64,000 nt of DNA from Halomonas alkalicola (lineage in GTDB: Bacteria; Pseudomonadota; Gammaproteobacteria; Pseudomonadales; Halomonadaceae), in the NCBI RefSeq assembly GCF_030704205.1, contig NZ_CP131913.1:2728001-2792000 (forward strand), given 5' to 3'. How positions within the stretch are numbered: position 1 is the stretch's first letter; every line of letters begins with the position of its first letter. The notes below the pieces were generated by a model, which was not told the origin of the DNA, did not search any database, and was given only the letters and a program-made list of their open reading frames with translations. Position numbers and translations under genes: made by a program. Below, piece after piece: positions 16,234 to 25,634 of the stretch.

Positions 16234-17247
16234 TCACTGGTAGCGCTGCTGCCAGCCCTTGACCGCGATCTGCTCCTTGAGCAGCTCCAGCATGTCCACC
16301 AGCACCTGCTCGGTGACCTGCTCGGTGACCTGCTCGGTGTGGGGGTCGGTGCGCAGCCAGGCATCGAAGCCGCTCTCGGCCAGGTGCTCCACCAGGGCGG
16401 AGAACTCCGCCGACTGCAGCCCCTCCAGGGCCTCGTTGACCAGGCGGCAGGCCAGGTCGGAGAGCGAGGCCTCGAGCCCCCGGCTCAGCTGGCTGCCCAG
16501 TGGCAGCCGCGCCAGCCGCTGCAGCTCCGGGCTCTCCGCCAGGGTGCGGCCGACCAGGCCGCGCACGTAGCGCAGGGTGTCGTCGCGATTGCGGGCGTAG
16601 GCGCTACCGGCCATGGCCTCCAGCCGCTGGCTGATCTCGTGGATCAGCGCCTTCTGGCGGGGCCGCACCACCCGTTCCACCACCCGGGTGGAGAGCGAAT
16701 CGCCGGAGCGCAGCTGGGCCTGGACGTTGTCGAGCATGCGGATGGCGATGCGGTCGGTGAGCTCCTCCAGCAGGATGTCGTAGTACTTGGCGACCACCCC
16801 GTAGAGGTACCAGCGACGCACGTCGATCAGCCCCAGCCGGTGCAGCCGATGCACCAACGAGACGACGCGCAGGATGCGCAGCAGCCGGAAGCCGCCCACC
16901 GGGATGCAGCCGAGCACGTCGTACCAGTGCACGAAGGGATAGAAGAACCAGCGGTGATAGCGCCGTTCGGCGATGGCCACCGCCCAGCCCAGCAGCACGT
17001 CGAGCACGAACACCGCCACGAAGGCCAGGTCGATGGCGATGAAGCGGGCGTGGACATGCTGGTCGTAGGCGGCGTGCAGCCCGGGCGCGGCGGCCTCGAA
17101 GGCGGCGTTCAGCGGCGCGAGCAGGAAGAGGCTGTCGAACAGCAGCAGGGTCAGGTTGGCGATCACCAGCAGGATGATCAGCAGGTCCCACACCAGGTGG
17201 AACCGCTCCAGGGCGGGGCTGAGGGATCGTTCGCGGGTGGCAGGCAT
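16234..17247 (-). CDS. voltage-sensor-like integral membrane protein (ion transporter family)
   Basis: A 337-residue protein. Four hydrophobic segments occur in the first 150 residues; the last is followed by an S4-like basic stretch FRLLRILRVVSLVHRLHR with Arg every third residue. After it there is no clear pore helix or selectivity filter; instead about 190 residues of charged, amphipathic helix follow, ending with three copies of the TEQV tetrapeptide. It resembles proteins annotated as ion transporters or voltage-gated channels, but as read it looks like a voltage-sensor module with a cytoplasmic regulatory domain. An AGGAGGT site precedes the start. Confidence 0.75.
   Translation of the reverse strand: MPATRERSLSPALERFHLVWDLLIILLVIANLTLLLFDSLFLLAPLNAAFEAAAPGLHAAYDQHVHARFIAIDLAFVAVFVLDVLLGWAVAIAERRYHRWFFYPFVHWYDVLGCIPVGGFRLLRILRVVSLVHRLHRLGLIDVRRWYLYGVVAKYYDILLEELTDRIAIRMLDNVQAQLRSGDSLSTRVVERVVRPRQKALIHEISQRLEAMAGSAYARNRDDTLRYVRGLVGRTLAESPELQRLARLPLGSQLSRGLEASLSDLACRLVNEALEGLQSAEFSALVEHLAESGFDAWLRTDPHTEQVTEQVTEQVLVDMLELLKEQIAVKGWQQRYQ
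16304..16339. repeat. three perfect 12-bp tandem repeats in coding DNA
   Basis: ACCTGCTCGGTG occurs three times head to tail inside the ion-transporter-like gene and encodes the TEQV repeats near its C-terminus. In-frame expansion or loss would change the protein by four residues per unit. Confidence 0.9.
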
Positions 17248-17386
17248 GGCACCTCCTTGAGCACTGTGCCGCTATCTCCCCTCCCAGCCTAGACGCTGGG
17301 CCCGCGGGCCACCGCCCCCTCGGATCACCCCGAGCCCCCGGGTCACTCTTTCAGCCACCCCTTCAGCCACCGGCTCAGCTACCGGC

Positions 17387-18241
17387 TCAGCTACCGGCCG
17401 GCAGCGACAGCAGCAGCGGCGTGCCGGCCAGGCCCTGCGCCAGGCGGGTGGCGAGGATCTCCAGGATGCCGTCATGCTCCCCCGCCAGCCGGGTGGTGGT
17501 GACGCGCAGCCCCGGGGAGTGCGCCATGGCCTGTTCGCAGATCTCCGCGATGTCGCCGCCCTCGCCGGCGTGGCGCCCCGGGGAGAGGAACAGCATGGCC
17601 AGTATCACCTCGCTGCCGGCCATGGCCTCGGCGGCCAGCAGGCCCTCCAGCAGCGGCTCGTTGAAGCGGTAGGCATCGCCGTCGCGCCGTTCCATGGAGG
17701 CGAAGGTGACGCACTCGGCCTCCTCGCTCAGCAGCACGCTGAGCTGGCCGGCCAGGAAGTTGCGCACCGCCGTGACCTCGGGAATCGGGCTGCCGTGGTC
17801 GACCAGCACCACCCTGGGCCGCGACGTGCCCTTCATCTGCTCGCGCACGTTGTCGGCCAGCAGCCTTGCCAGGCGCAGGTCCAACGGGGCCTGGCTCTCC
17901 ACCAGCGGCAGCGCCACCTTGACGGCGAGCCGTGGATGGCGGGCCTGCACCTCGGCCAGGCGTTCCGGCAGGTAGCGGGTCAGCGCCTGGCTGGGCCCGA
18001 AGAAGAAGGGCAGGATCACGAGCTCGGTCACGCCCTGCTCCGCCAGCTGCTCGGCCCGCGGCCCCAGCGACACCGCCTTCTCCCCGTCGAGCTCCTCGGC
18101 CGGGATCTTGTAGGAGTGCAGCAGGGAGGCGGCCTCGATCTCCTGGCCGGTGGCCTCGCCGAGGGCCCGGGCCAGGCGGCGCAGGTTGAGGGTGGCCTGG
18201 GCCCGCAGGGAGCCGTTGTCGACGAGCAGGATCTTTCGCAT
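17387..18241 (-). CDS. CbiX/SirB-like sirohydrochlorin chelatase family protein
   Basis: A 284-residue protein made of two CbiX-like halves. Half 1 starts MRKILLVDNGSLRAQATLNL (a DNGS variant of the usual DHGSR), half 2 starts PRVVLVDHGSPIPEV with the canonical DHGS. SFFFGPSQ-like and LFLSPGRHAGEGGDI segments contain the metal-ligating His of the chelatase fold. Such proteins insert Co or Fe into sirohydrochlorin; the first half appears to have lost its key His. No cobalamin or siroheme gene is adjacent, so the role is uncertain. Start chosen at ATG 18241 (GAGG upstream) rather than the 11-codon extension. Confidence 0.82.
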   Translation of the reverse strand: MRKILLVDNGSLRAQATLNLRRLARALGEATGQEIEAASLLHSYKIPAEELDGEKAVSLGPRAEQLAEQGVTELVILPFFFGPSQALTRYLPERLAEVQARHPRLAVKVALPLVESQAPLDLRLARLLADNVREQMKGTSRPRVVLVDHGSPIPEVTAVRNFLAGQLSVLLSEEAECVTFASMERRDGDAYRFNEPLLEGLLAAEAMAGSEVILAMLFLSPGRHAGEGGDIAEICEQAMAHSPGLRVTTTRLAGEHDGILEILATRLAQGLAGTPLLLSLPAGS

Positions 18242-18385
18242 GGAGGCCTCTGGCTGGCTTGGATGGGTTGGCACGGATTGACTGGCATGGATCAGCTGGC
18301 ACGGATCACGAAACGCACGGCGGCGCCCACGGCGCCAGGGGCCATGACACTACCGGGCGGAGGGGTGGTCAAGCGGCATGATGAA

Positions 18386-18408
18386 CGGGCGCCCGCCATG
18401 GGCGCCCG
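18386..18408 (-). terminator. GC-rich hairpin after the coiled-coil stress gene
   Basis: Nine-pair arms CGGGCGCCC and GGGCGCCCG around a five-base loop, 30 bases beyond the stop at 18438. The exit side on the minus strand reads TTCATCAT, so it is only weakly T-rich. Confidence 0.55.
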
Positions 18409-18437
18409 CAGCAAGGGGAGGGCAAGGCAACCGCCGG

Positions 18438-18725
18438 CTACTTGAAGCGGTCGCGGGCCTTCTCGAAGGAGTCGCTGAAGGATTTCCAGGCGCGCTCGGC
18501 GCCGTCCCGCAGGTCGTCCCAGGCGTCGTCGCCGGCCTCGCGCAGCTCCTTGAGCTTGTGGCGCATCTCCTCGCGCTTGGCCTCGAGGCGCTCGGCCTCC
18601 TTCTCCCGCTCGATGCGTGCATCGGCCTCGGCGCCCCTGGCCTTGGCCCGCAGCTTGTCGATCTCGGCCTGCCACTCGTCCAGCTTCGCGCGCAGCTTCT
18701 GCTCGTAGGCTTCCCTGTTGCTCAT
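18438..18725 (-). CDS. sll1863-type coiled-coil stress protein
   Basis: A 95-residue highly charged protein (MSNREAYEQKLRAKLDEW...), helical throughout with heptad-like spacing and ending SFEKARDRFK. It matches the sll1863 family of stress-response proteins by composition and motif. The frame continues 37 codons upstream but GGAG precedes the ATG at 18725 and the extension is not family-like. Cytoplasmic; mechanism unknown. Confidence 0.82.
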   Translation of the reverse strand: MSNREAYEQKLRAKLDEWQAEIDKLRAKARGAEADARIEREKEAERLEAKREEMRHKLKELREAGDDAWDDLRDGAERAWKSFSDSFEKARDRFK

Positions 18726-18872
18726 ATGGACGCTCCTTTCCTGATGGGGGTGAAACCTCGCAGACCCGCCGGCGGGCGGCAGGGCCTCTCCTTCAGGGTG
18801 GCAAGCCCGGCGGGCGGCCGCAAGGGCGCATGCCACCGGCTCGCGGCGCGTGGTGACGGCCCCGCGATGGCC

Positions 18873-19550
18873 TCAGGGCGTCAGCAGGCCCGCGGCGAGC
18901 GCCTCGCCGAGGCGGTCGACGGCGGCGGCCAGCTTCTCATCGATGACGTGCAGGTACTCCGTCCAGTCGTTAACGTGGTGCAGCTCCGCCTTGCCGTCCG
19001 AGATGCCGCGCAGCGCCACCAGCGGCACCTGAAAGCGTGCGCAGGCGCGCAGGCAGGCGTAGCTCTCCATGTCGACCATCTCGGCGGCGATGGCGTCATA
19101 GGCCGCGCCGGAGACGATATTGGCGCCGGTGGAGAGCGTGGCCTCGCGAATGCCGGGAATCCGCAGCGGCAGCGGCAGGGTTGCCGGCAGGTCGAGGAAG
19201 GGGGTGACGCCCTGGTCGAAGCCCAGCGCGGTGGCGTCCATGTCGCGATAGGCGACGGAGCTCGCCTGATAGACCTCGGTCTGCTCGAGCATCCGGCTGC
19301 CGGCGGAGCCCAGCGACACCACCAGCGCCGGCAGGCGGCCCTGACCGGCGAGGGCGGCCAGGGCCGCGGTGAGCTCGACCGCCGCCTCCACCGGGCCGAC
19401 GCCGGTCATCAGCGGGGTGAAGCGCTGCCGCAGGTGCGGGCCGTACTCGGCTTCGGCGGCCATCACGAAGAGCACATCGTGGCCGCCCAGCCGCATCGGC
19501 TGGGGCAGGTTGCCGCCGTCTGGGCGGGGGGAAGAGGGGGAAGGTGTCAT
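18873..19550 (-). CDS. mtnN: 5'-methylthioadenosine/S-adenosylhomocysteine nucleosidase
   Basis: A 225-residue phosphorylase-superfamily enzyme that cleaves adenine from MTA and SAH. Conserved points are FVMAAEAEYGPHL (catalytic Glu region), VSLGSAGSRM, AEMVDMESYACLRAC (ribose-binding ME) and LRGISDGKAE (the catalytic Asp). The initiation site is not firm: the ATG at 19550 gives a short Pro-rich leader before RLGGHDVLFVMA. It is divergent from the GFA-family gene (115 bases between starts). Confidence 0.85.
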   Translation of the reverse strand: MTPSPSSPRPDGGNLPQPMRLGGHDVLFVMAAEAEYGPHLRQRFTPLMTGVGPVEAAVELTAALAALAGQGRLPALVVSLGSAGSRMLEQTEVYQASSVAYRDMDATALGFDQGVTPFLDLPATLPLPLRIPGIREATLSTGANIVSGAAYDAIAAEMVDMESYACLRACARFQVPLVALRGISDGKAELHHVNDWTEYLHVIDEKLAAAVDRLGEALAAGLLTP

Positions 19551-19665
19551 GGAGTGGGTGTGCCTCGTGTGGAATGCCTGGGCCCAGTGTACTGCGCCGA
19601 AGGGAGCAGTGTGCCTGTGGCTCGATACGGCCAAGATGGCGGAAAACCAGCGGGGAGGAACGCCG

Positions 19666-20064
19666 ATGCATACCGGAAGCTGTCTGTGCGGGAAGGTGGG
19701 GTACGAGTACCACGGCGAGATCGACGCGATCTCCATGTGCCACTGCAAGCAGTGCCAGAAGGCCCAGGGCACGGCCTTCGTCGCCGTGGCGCCGATCCGC
19801 TCGGCGGACTTTCATCTCACCCGGGGCGAGGCGCATCTGAAGGAGTACCGCGCCACGCCGGGCAAGGTGCGGGTGTTCTGCGCCGAGTGCGGAAGCCCCC
19901 TCTACAGCGCCCGCGACGACCTGCCCGAGGCCAAGCGGCTGCGTCTGGGCACCCTGGACACCCCGATCGCGCCCGGCAGGCGGGTCCACGCCTGGGTCTC
20001 CTCCCGGGCCGAGTGGTTCGAGCTCGCCGACGACCTGCCGAAGTTTCCCGAATTCGCCCGATGA
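19666..20064 (+). CDS. GFA family (glutathione-dependent formaldehyde-activating-like) protein
   Basis: A 132-residue zinc protein. The cysteine pattern is CLCGKV, CHCKQCQK and VFCAECGSPLY, exactly the GFA/CENP-V fold with two metal sites. The ATG at 19666 has GGGGAGGAA at good spacing. Members include Gfa and many of unknown substrate, so a formaldehyde role is not claimed. Confidence 0.92.
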   Translation: MHTGSCLCGKVGYEYHGEIDAISMCHCKQCQKAQGTAFVAVAPIRSADFHLTRGEAHLKEYRATPGKVRVFCAECGSPLYSARDDLPEAKRLRLGTLDTPIAPGRRVHAWVSSRAEWFELADDLPKFPEFAR

Positions 20065-20212
20065 TGCCACCCCTCTGACGTTTGCCGAGGCCGCTTGGCT
20101 GCTTCACGCTGGGCCGAGGTGCCGACACGCGATGGCCCCCCAGGGGCGGCCATCGGGCGTCCGGCAGCGCTGACGACCTCGACCACCGAGCAGGACCGGC
20201 GGAGGCAGGATC

Positions 20213-21502
20213 ATGAGACTTTCGAGCACGGGGTTCGCGGTCCTGGGGGCCGCGCTGATCGCCATCAGCTTCGGCCTCGCCCGCTTTGCCTTCGGGCTCT
20301 TCGTCCCCCCGATCCGCGAGGAGCTGGGCCTCGGCTCCTCCGTGATCGGCATCATCGGCGCACTGCCGCTGATCAGCTTCCTGCTGGCCACCGCGGTCGC
20401 CCCTCTCGTCACCCGTCGCCTCGGGTCCCGCTACACGGCGGTGCTCTCCGGGGGCTTCGGCGTCGCCGGGCTTTCGCTGATCAGCCGGGCCGCGGACCCG
20501 CTGATGCTGGGCGCGGGGGTGTTCGCCTGCGGGATCTGCACCGGCCTGATGATGCCCGCGCTGACGGCGGCCATGCAGGCCGTCGTCAGGCGCTCGCTGC
20601 ACGGGCGCGTCAGCTCGGTGATGAACGCGGGCACCAGCATCGGCGTGATCGTGGCCGTGCCCACGGTGCTGTTCCTGGCCGGCGCCTGGCGCCATGCCTA
20701 CCTCTCCTTCGCCATCTTCGCCGGCCTCGGGGTGATCGCGGCCTGGCTCCTGCTGCCCTCGGTCTCGCGGATCGTGCCGGCCAACGCGGCGGACCCGCCG
20801 CCCCTCAATGAACTGCCCTGGTCGCGCCTGGTCCGGCTCACGCTCTTCGCCTTCCTGATGGGCTTCGTCTCCGCTGCCTACTGGATCTTCGCCCCCGACC
20901 TGGTGGTGAGCCTCGGCGGCCTGCCTGCAAGCGCCACCGCCTGGCTGTGGCTCGCGGTGGGGGTGGCCGGCCTCGGCGGGGCCGTGGTCGCCGATCTGGC
21001 CGATCGCAACAACCCGCCCATCACCCAGGCGCTGATGCTGATGATGCTCTCGGCGAGCCTCGCCCTGCTGGCCGCGAGCCCCGACCAGCCGCTGCTCACC
21101 GCCTTCTCCGCGCTGGTCTTCGGCCTGGCCTACATGAGCCTGACGGGGCTCTACCTGATGACCGGTATCCGCCTTTTGCCCGGGCGCCTTGCCGTGGGGC
21201 CGGTGCTGCCCTTCATGGCGGTATCGCTCGGCCGGGCGGCCGGCTCGCCGGTGGTCGGCCGCCTGGTGGAGGGCTTCGGCTACGCCGACGCCTTCGCCAT
21301 GTTCGCCGCGCTGGGCATCCTGGTGGCCATCCTCCCGCCCTTCTACCCGGGCGCCATCGCCCAGGCGGAGGAGGAAGAGGCCGCCGAGGAGGAAAGCGGC
21401 CTGCAGGCGGCCTACGACAGCCAGCTCCTGGACGAGCAGGGCGAGCCGCTGGAGGACCCCCTCGAGGAGGAGGAAGAAGAGCAGCCCGCCGCCGGATCGT
21501 GA
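20213..21502 (+). CDS. MFS transporter with long acidic C-terminal tail
   Basis: A 429-residue carrier with about twelve membrane segments starting at the N-terminus (ISFGLARFAFGLFVPPIREE), of the YbfB/cyanate-permease-like type. Motif A between TM2 and TM3 is degenerate (APLVTRRLGSRY). After the last segment comes a tail of roughly 45 residues containing several runs of Glu (EEEEAAEEE and EEEEEEQPAAGS), unusual for the family. Good GGAGGCAGG site upstream. Substrate unknown. Confidence 0.88.
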   Translation: MRLSSTGFAVLGAALIAISFGLARFAFGLFVPPIREELGLGSSVIGIIGALPLISFLLATAVAPLVTRRLGSRYTAVLSGGFGVAGLSLISRAADPLMLGAGVFACGICTGLMMPALTAAMQAVVRRSLHGRVSSVMNAGTSIGVIVAVPTVLFLAGAWRHAYLSFAIFAGLGVIAAWLLLPSVSRIVPANAADPPPLNELPWSRLVRLTLFAFLMGFVSAAYWIFAPDLVVSLGGLPASATAWLWLAVGVAGLGGAVVADLADRNNPPITQALMLMMLSASLALLAASPDQPLLTAFSALVFGLAYMSLTGLYLMTGIRLLPGRLAVGPVLPFMAVSLGRAAGSPVVGRLVEGFGYADAFAMFAALGILVAILPPFYPGAIAQAEEEEAAEEESGLQAAYDSQLLDEQGEPLEDPLEEEEEEQPAAGS

Positions 21503-21627
21503 GGCCCGACCTGACGGCGTTGCTCTTGCCGGCAAGACCTTAGTCGTAGGAAATCTGCCGTCGGCGAGGGCTGTCAGGATTGTTACGATACGTAATGAAA
21601 TATTAGAAAAACGCACAGGGAACGATC

Positions 21628-21951
21628 ATGGACGATGCCCCAGAGCCGCGCATCACGCTGTACCCGCACTCCCGTCGGGTGCGGGTCGTCATCGACGGCA
21701 CCGTCCTGGCCGACAGCACCCGCGCCATCGAAATGCGCGAACGCGGCTACCCGCCGCGGCAGTACCTCCCCCGCGACGACGTACGCATGGACCTGCTGCC
21801 CCCCTCCGACACCGTGACCCACTGCCCTTTCAAGGGCGATGCCGCGTATTTCTCCTTTGGCGAGCACAAGGATGTGGCGTGGAGTTATGAGCGACCTGTT
21901 GAGGGCATGGAGGCAATTGAGGGGAGGGGGGGGCGTTTTATGGCGGGGTAA
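21628..21951 (+). pseudogene. DUF427 family protein with frameshifted C-terminus
   Basis: A 107-residue frame with a clear DUF427 N-terminus and core (RVRVVIDGTVLADS, YPPRQYLPRDDV, HCPFKGDAAYFSF, DVAWSYERPVEGMEAIEG). Family members usually continue with an AFYP-type segment. Here, after a run of eight G (21926-21933), the frame reads RFMAG and stops. Removing two G (or adding one) yields GAFYGGVKVADK and a stop at 21967, which looks like the expected ending. So the gene is probably frameshifted at the homopolymer, or the run is variable or misread. It borders the AT-rich patch. Confidence 0.75.
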
Positions 21952-21964
21952 AGGTGGCAGACAA

Positions 21965-21984
21965 ATGAGAGTCTGTCCCCGATT
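21965..21984 (+). repeat. 20-bp dispersed repeat, copy A
   Basis: The 20 bases ATGAGAGTCTGTCCCCGATT match 32607-32626 at 19 of 20 positions. The GTCTGTCCCC core resembles sequences I associate with REP/RAYT-type mobile repeats in gammaproteobacteria. This copy sits at the junction between the broken DUF427 gene and the AT-rich NLR-like gene. Confidence 0.6.
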
Positions 21985-22136
21985 TTCTTGGTGTAGATGT
22001 TGATATTTTTTAGTCTTTTGATTTTTTGCTTTTGGAGGGGGAGATGGCGTCGTTTAATATTAGTCTTAGTAGCGTTGCAGCCAAAATTGCACAATGTATT
22101 GAGTCTCAAGAGATTGGTGGTAAGCCTATTGATATT

Positions 22137-23688
22137 GTAACTATTCAGCACCGGTTGGCTGAGTCGGGGCTTCTTGCTGCATGAAGGCTGGCACCTCCCC
22201 CGCAAACAGTTGCTCCAGTGCGGTATGCGCCGCTACCCCTTGCTTGACGGCGGTCGAGAGAAAGCTACGCATGCGGCAGAAGATCTCAGCACCCTCCCAG
22301 GAGCGGAAACAGCCCGAGATTTTCTGCTGGACCTTGGTCATTCGCAGATCGCGCTCCCCCTGGTTGTTGGTGAAGGGAGCGGCAGGGTCGTCGAGGAAGC
22401 GCAACACGTCGTCCTCGTACGCCTGGAGGCGTTCCAGGAGGTTGCGCGACTTGGTGCGCTTGGCCCGGCCTCGCGTTCCAGGTGGCGGTTTCACCGGCGG
22501 GGGGCACTCGGCGTCCCCTTTCGCCAGGCAATCTCGATAGCGCTGCCGCCAGGCTCGGGTCTCATCGGCCGAGAGGCAGCCGTCGGCCACCTCCACGGCG
22601 CGATGCATCTCCAACAACAGGTCATGCAAGGCCTTGGCCCATGCCTGGCCATCGTTCTCCCAGGCCGCTGTCAGCTCCCGAAGGTGGTGCGCATTACAGA
22701 GCGCGTGCCGGCAATCCGGATAGCGGTAGTAGGGCTTCCAGTGATCATGCACCAGCACCAGCACGCCACGCACGAAGGGCAATACGCCGATGGCGTCCAT
22801 CGCTTCCTGGCCGCGCTTGGGGTGCGGGGCCAACCAGGTCAGGGCCTCGTTGGAGGCGCTGTGTAGCCAGTAGCGTTTGCCACCGACCTGCATTCCGGTT
22901 TCATCGGCATGGACGGTGGCTGCTTCACGTAGCGCCGGGATCACCCACTCGGCGAACGCCTCGGCCCGCTGGTAGGCCTCCTGGTTGAAGGCGAACAGGG
23001 TGCCGGTGCTCAGCGACAGGCCGCACTGCGAGGTGAGCAACTCGCGGATACGCGCATAGGGCAACAGCTGATACTGGGAGAGATAGACGACATGCGCCTT
23101 GAGGCGAGGGCCATACTGGATGGGGCGAGTCACGCCCTCGGGGAATGGCGCCACGTAGCGTTGCCCCTGATCATCTTCGAGGACCTCAGCCTGATATTCG
23201 GTGACCACGGCCTGGATTACGATGTCCTGCACTTGGCGCGTTTCGACGCCGACCGGGCGGTAAGAACGCCCCTTGGGGAGTTGCCGACGATCGACACGGA
23301 GCTTGACCACCTCGTCGGGGTCCGTCACCGGCGCCAACGTCTTACCCTCATGCCCTGGCTGTCCGCCGGGGCGCCGCTCGCCTTTGGCGCGCGAGCGGCG
23401 CTGGCGATTGGGATCCTGGGACGGTGGCTTGCTGCTGTTGCGGCTACTGGTGGCCAGGCGATCGGCCATGAGCTTGACCAGCAGCATCAGCACATCGATG
23501 GCGGCACGCAGCGACGGCGAGACCGTCTGGTCTTCCTTGAGCTGCTGCCGGACCCGCTCCAGGGCCTCGTCGACGTTGATATCGCTGATGGTCATATCAC
23601 CGCATAGGTGTGCCGAATGATGCTGTGCACTATGCCAGAAAAATCAGCTGGTTGGCGATACCCCATCCGCAGCCACCTGAATAGTTAC
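22137..23688 (-). mobile_element. IS66-family insertion sequence carrying only tnpC, 1552 bp
   Basis: The termini are GTAACTATTCAG and its inverted copy CTGAATAGTTAC (12 bp exact). The element is flanked by a perfect 8-bp duplication TTGATATT (22129-22136 and 23689-23696), the length expected for IS66. It has one transposase gene and no tnpA/tnpB, as in the ISBst12-like subgroup. High GC relative to the AT-rich host gene it interrupts. The exact duplication indicates a fairly recent, single-step insertion. Confidence 0.95.
22141..23595 (-). CDS. tnpC: IS66-family transposase TnpC (DDE)
   Basis: A 484-residue transposase. Order: N-terminal leucine-zipper-like helix, a basic linker with [17 protein letters not shown], zinc-finger region, and the DDE core with [10 protein letters not shown] (first D), [12 protein letters not shown] (second D, followed by CNAHHLREL) and [20 protein letters not shown] (E). 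The gene fills nearly the whole element and appears intact; the stop codon is four bases inside the left end. Confidence 0.95.
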   Translation of the reverse strand: MTISDINVDEALERVRQQLKEDQTVSPSLRAAIDVLMLLVKLMADRLATSSRNSSKPPSQDPNRQRRSRAKGERRPGGQPGHEGKTLAPVTDPDEVVKLRVDRRQLPKGRSYRPVGVETRQVQDIVIQAVVTEYQAEVLEDDQGQRYVAPFPEGVTRPIQYGPRLKAHVVYLSQYQLLPYARIRELLTSQCGLSLSTGTLFAFNQEAYQRAEAFAEWVIPALREAATVHADETGMQVGGKRYWLHSASNEALTWLAPHPKRGQEAMDAIGVLPFVRGVLVLVHDHWKPYYRYPDCRHALCNAHHLRELTAAWENDGQAWAKALHDLLLEMHRAVEVADGCLSADETRAWRQRYRDCLAKGDAECPPPVKPPPGTRGRAKRTKSRNLLERLQAYEDDVLRFLDDPAAPFTNNQGERDLRMTKVQQKISGCFRSWEGAEIFCRMRSFLSTAVKQGVAAHTALEQLFAGEVPAFMQQEAPTQPTGAE

Positions 23689-23696
23689 TTGATATT

Positions 23697-25634
23697 TTAG
23701 TTTCTGGCAATTCTTTTTGTCCGAAGGAGGGATGGCTTTGGGACTATAAGGCTCAGTTTGACGGCAGTGAGATATCTCTTGCTAAGCGTGTTAGGCAGGT
23801 AATTAGTTTCCATAATTCATTTGGTGGGTATATAGTCTATGGCGTGCAGGAGTTAGTTAAGGATCAGGTTTTTTCTCCTGTTGATATTGATCTTGATGCT
23901 TTCAATATATCAGCTTTGAGGGATAAAATAAAACATTATTCAGGTGTCGAAATTGACTGCACTTTCTCAAGGGTTGAGAAGTTTTTTGATGGCAAGTGTT
24001 ACGTTTTTGGACTTTTGCTAGTCCCCAAGCGTGCTGTAGATGGTGAACTGGTAAAGATCGTTAGGGATGGGCCGCTTAAAAGGGTGGGCGGAACTGCAAG
24101 AATATTTTCTTCTGAAGATGTGTTGATGAGGTCTCTTGATCAATGCATGAGAGCTGAAAAGCCAGAGGATTATAAATTCTTATTTTCTCCCAGGAAGTTT
24201 TCAGATAGGGCTGGGGGGCAAAGCGGGAACCATGCTAAATTCCTGGATCATAACCTCCCGGATAAGCAGCTTATCTGTCCAAAGTTTGTTGGTAGGAAAG
24301 AAGAAATAACTTTGCTCTGGCAGTGGATGGCGGAGCCGTTTGACTACACAAGAGTTCTTGCTGGTGATGGGGGGAAGGGAAAAACATCTATCGCTTACCA
24401 GTTTTGCGAAGAGTTTTCAAGAAGTGCCCCGCAAGGCTTTGAAAAAATCATATGGTTGACTGCAAAGGAAAAGCAGTTTTCTGGCATTGCTAACGAATAC
24501 TACGATTTAAACGGGGCGGACTTCTCTAACGCTCAAGACTTTCTATTATCTCTTGCAGAACATTGTGCGCTGCTGGAAAGTGATGTGGATGGACTTTCAG
24601 TTAATGGGCTTAAATCACTAATAAAGCAGTCGATAGCTTTCTTTCCTAGTTTGGTGGTGGTCGATAATATCGATGCGCTTGATGACGACGATCAAAAAAA
24701 GATAGTCGACTGCTGTCGCCATTTGGCAAGTGATAAAGTAAGATATCTAATAACAACTAGGAAAAAGTTCTCTTACTCTAGCGAGTCATGTATTGATGTT
24801 TCCGGGATGAATGCTGACGAACATAAGGAGTACGTCCTCTCCTTGGTTGAAAAATATCGAATAAAAGATTTTAAGCAAGGCTTTATAAATAAAATACATG
24901 AAGTGAGTGATGGTTCTCCATTGCTAACCCAGTCAATTATTAGGCTCCACAGGTCTGGGCTTTCTCTTGATAAAGCAATTTCTGAATGGAGAGGAGAGCT
25001 AGGGGAGGACGCGAGGAATGCCGCTGTGCGTAGAGAGATTGATTCTCTTACTCCTGAGGCAAAGCGAGCTCTGTTAGCTGTTACCTATTTTGGAAGTTGC
25101 TCTTTTACAGAGCTGAGGCAGGTGTTGGCTGTTCCCAAAATTAAGCTTATGGACGTGGTTGAAGAGCTAAAGGCTCTTTTCTTGGTTGATGAGCCAAGGA
25201 TAGTTCAAGGGGAGGATCGTTTTTCTGTTTCATCAACTACATCCTTGTTGGTTGGTGAGATAAGAAAGGAAATGGCTGGCGACCACCAAGCACTTTTGAA
25301 CGAAGTTAGGCGGCACCGTTCCTCAGTTAAAGAGGGTAAGCGGGGGAATAGGCATAGGGTTGGAATGGCTATTAGTCAGGCGAGAGCCCTAAAGTTGGAA
25401 GGGGATTTTTCTCGAGCATTTGAAACTATCGACAATGAGCTTTCTCGTCAGAAGCAGCATCCAGATTTGATCCTTACAAAAGGGTGGCTTTATCTTGAGT
25501 CTGTGCCGCCAAATTATGAAGAGGCAAGGAAGTGCTTCAGGATTTCTCACTCGAAAGGCGGCAAGGCACAAAAGAGTTTTTATATGACTGTTGGTATAGG
25601 GCCGAAGAAGGAAAGGTGTATCCTCAAGGAATGA
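23697..25634 (+). pseudogene. main fragment of the NLR-like gene (AlbA_2 remainder, NTPase, helical region)
   Basis: Open from the IS66 junction to the TGA at 25632-25634. The first internal ATG that could restart translation is at about 23844, which would drop the most conserved AlbA_2 residues. The NTPase segment spans roughly the middle third; SPLLTQSIIRLH and ELRQVLAVPKIKLMDVVEEL look like the winged-helix part that follows NB-ARC domains. The last 20 residues before the stop are out-of-frame sequence produced by the downstream frameshift. Confidence 0.8.

Noticed and set aside
16304..16339. Three tandem 12-bp units considered as a CRISPR-like array
   Set aside because: Units are contiguous with no spacers and lie inside a coding gene; simple tandem duplication.
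17345..17400. Short tandem repeats (CGGCTCAGCTAC-like) at the end of the CbiX-like gene
   Set aside because: Only two to three imperfect copies near the stop codon; no sign of a functional element.
22141..23620. Plus-strand frames within the IS66 element
   Set aside because: Antisense shadows of tnpC; no motifs.
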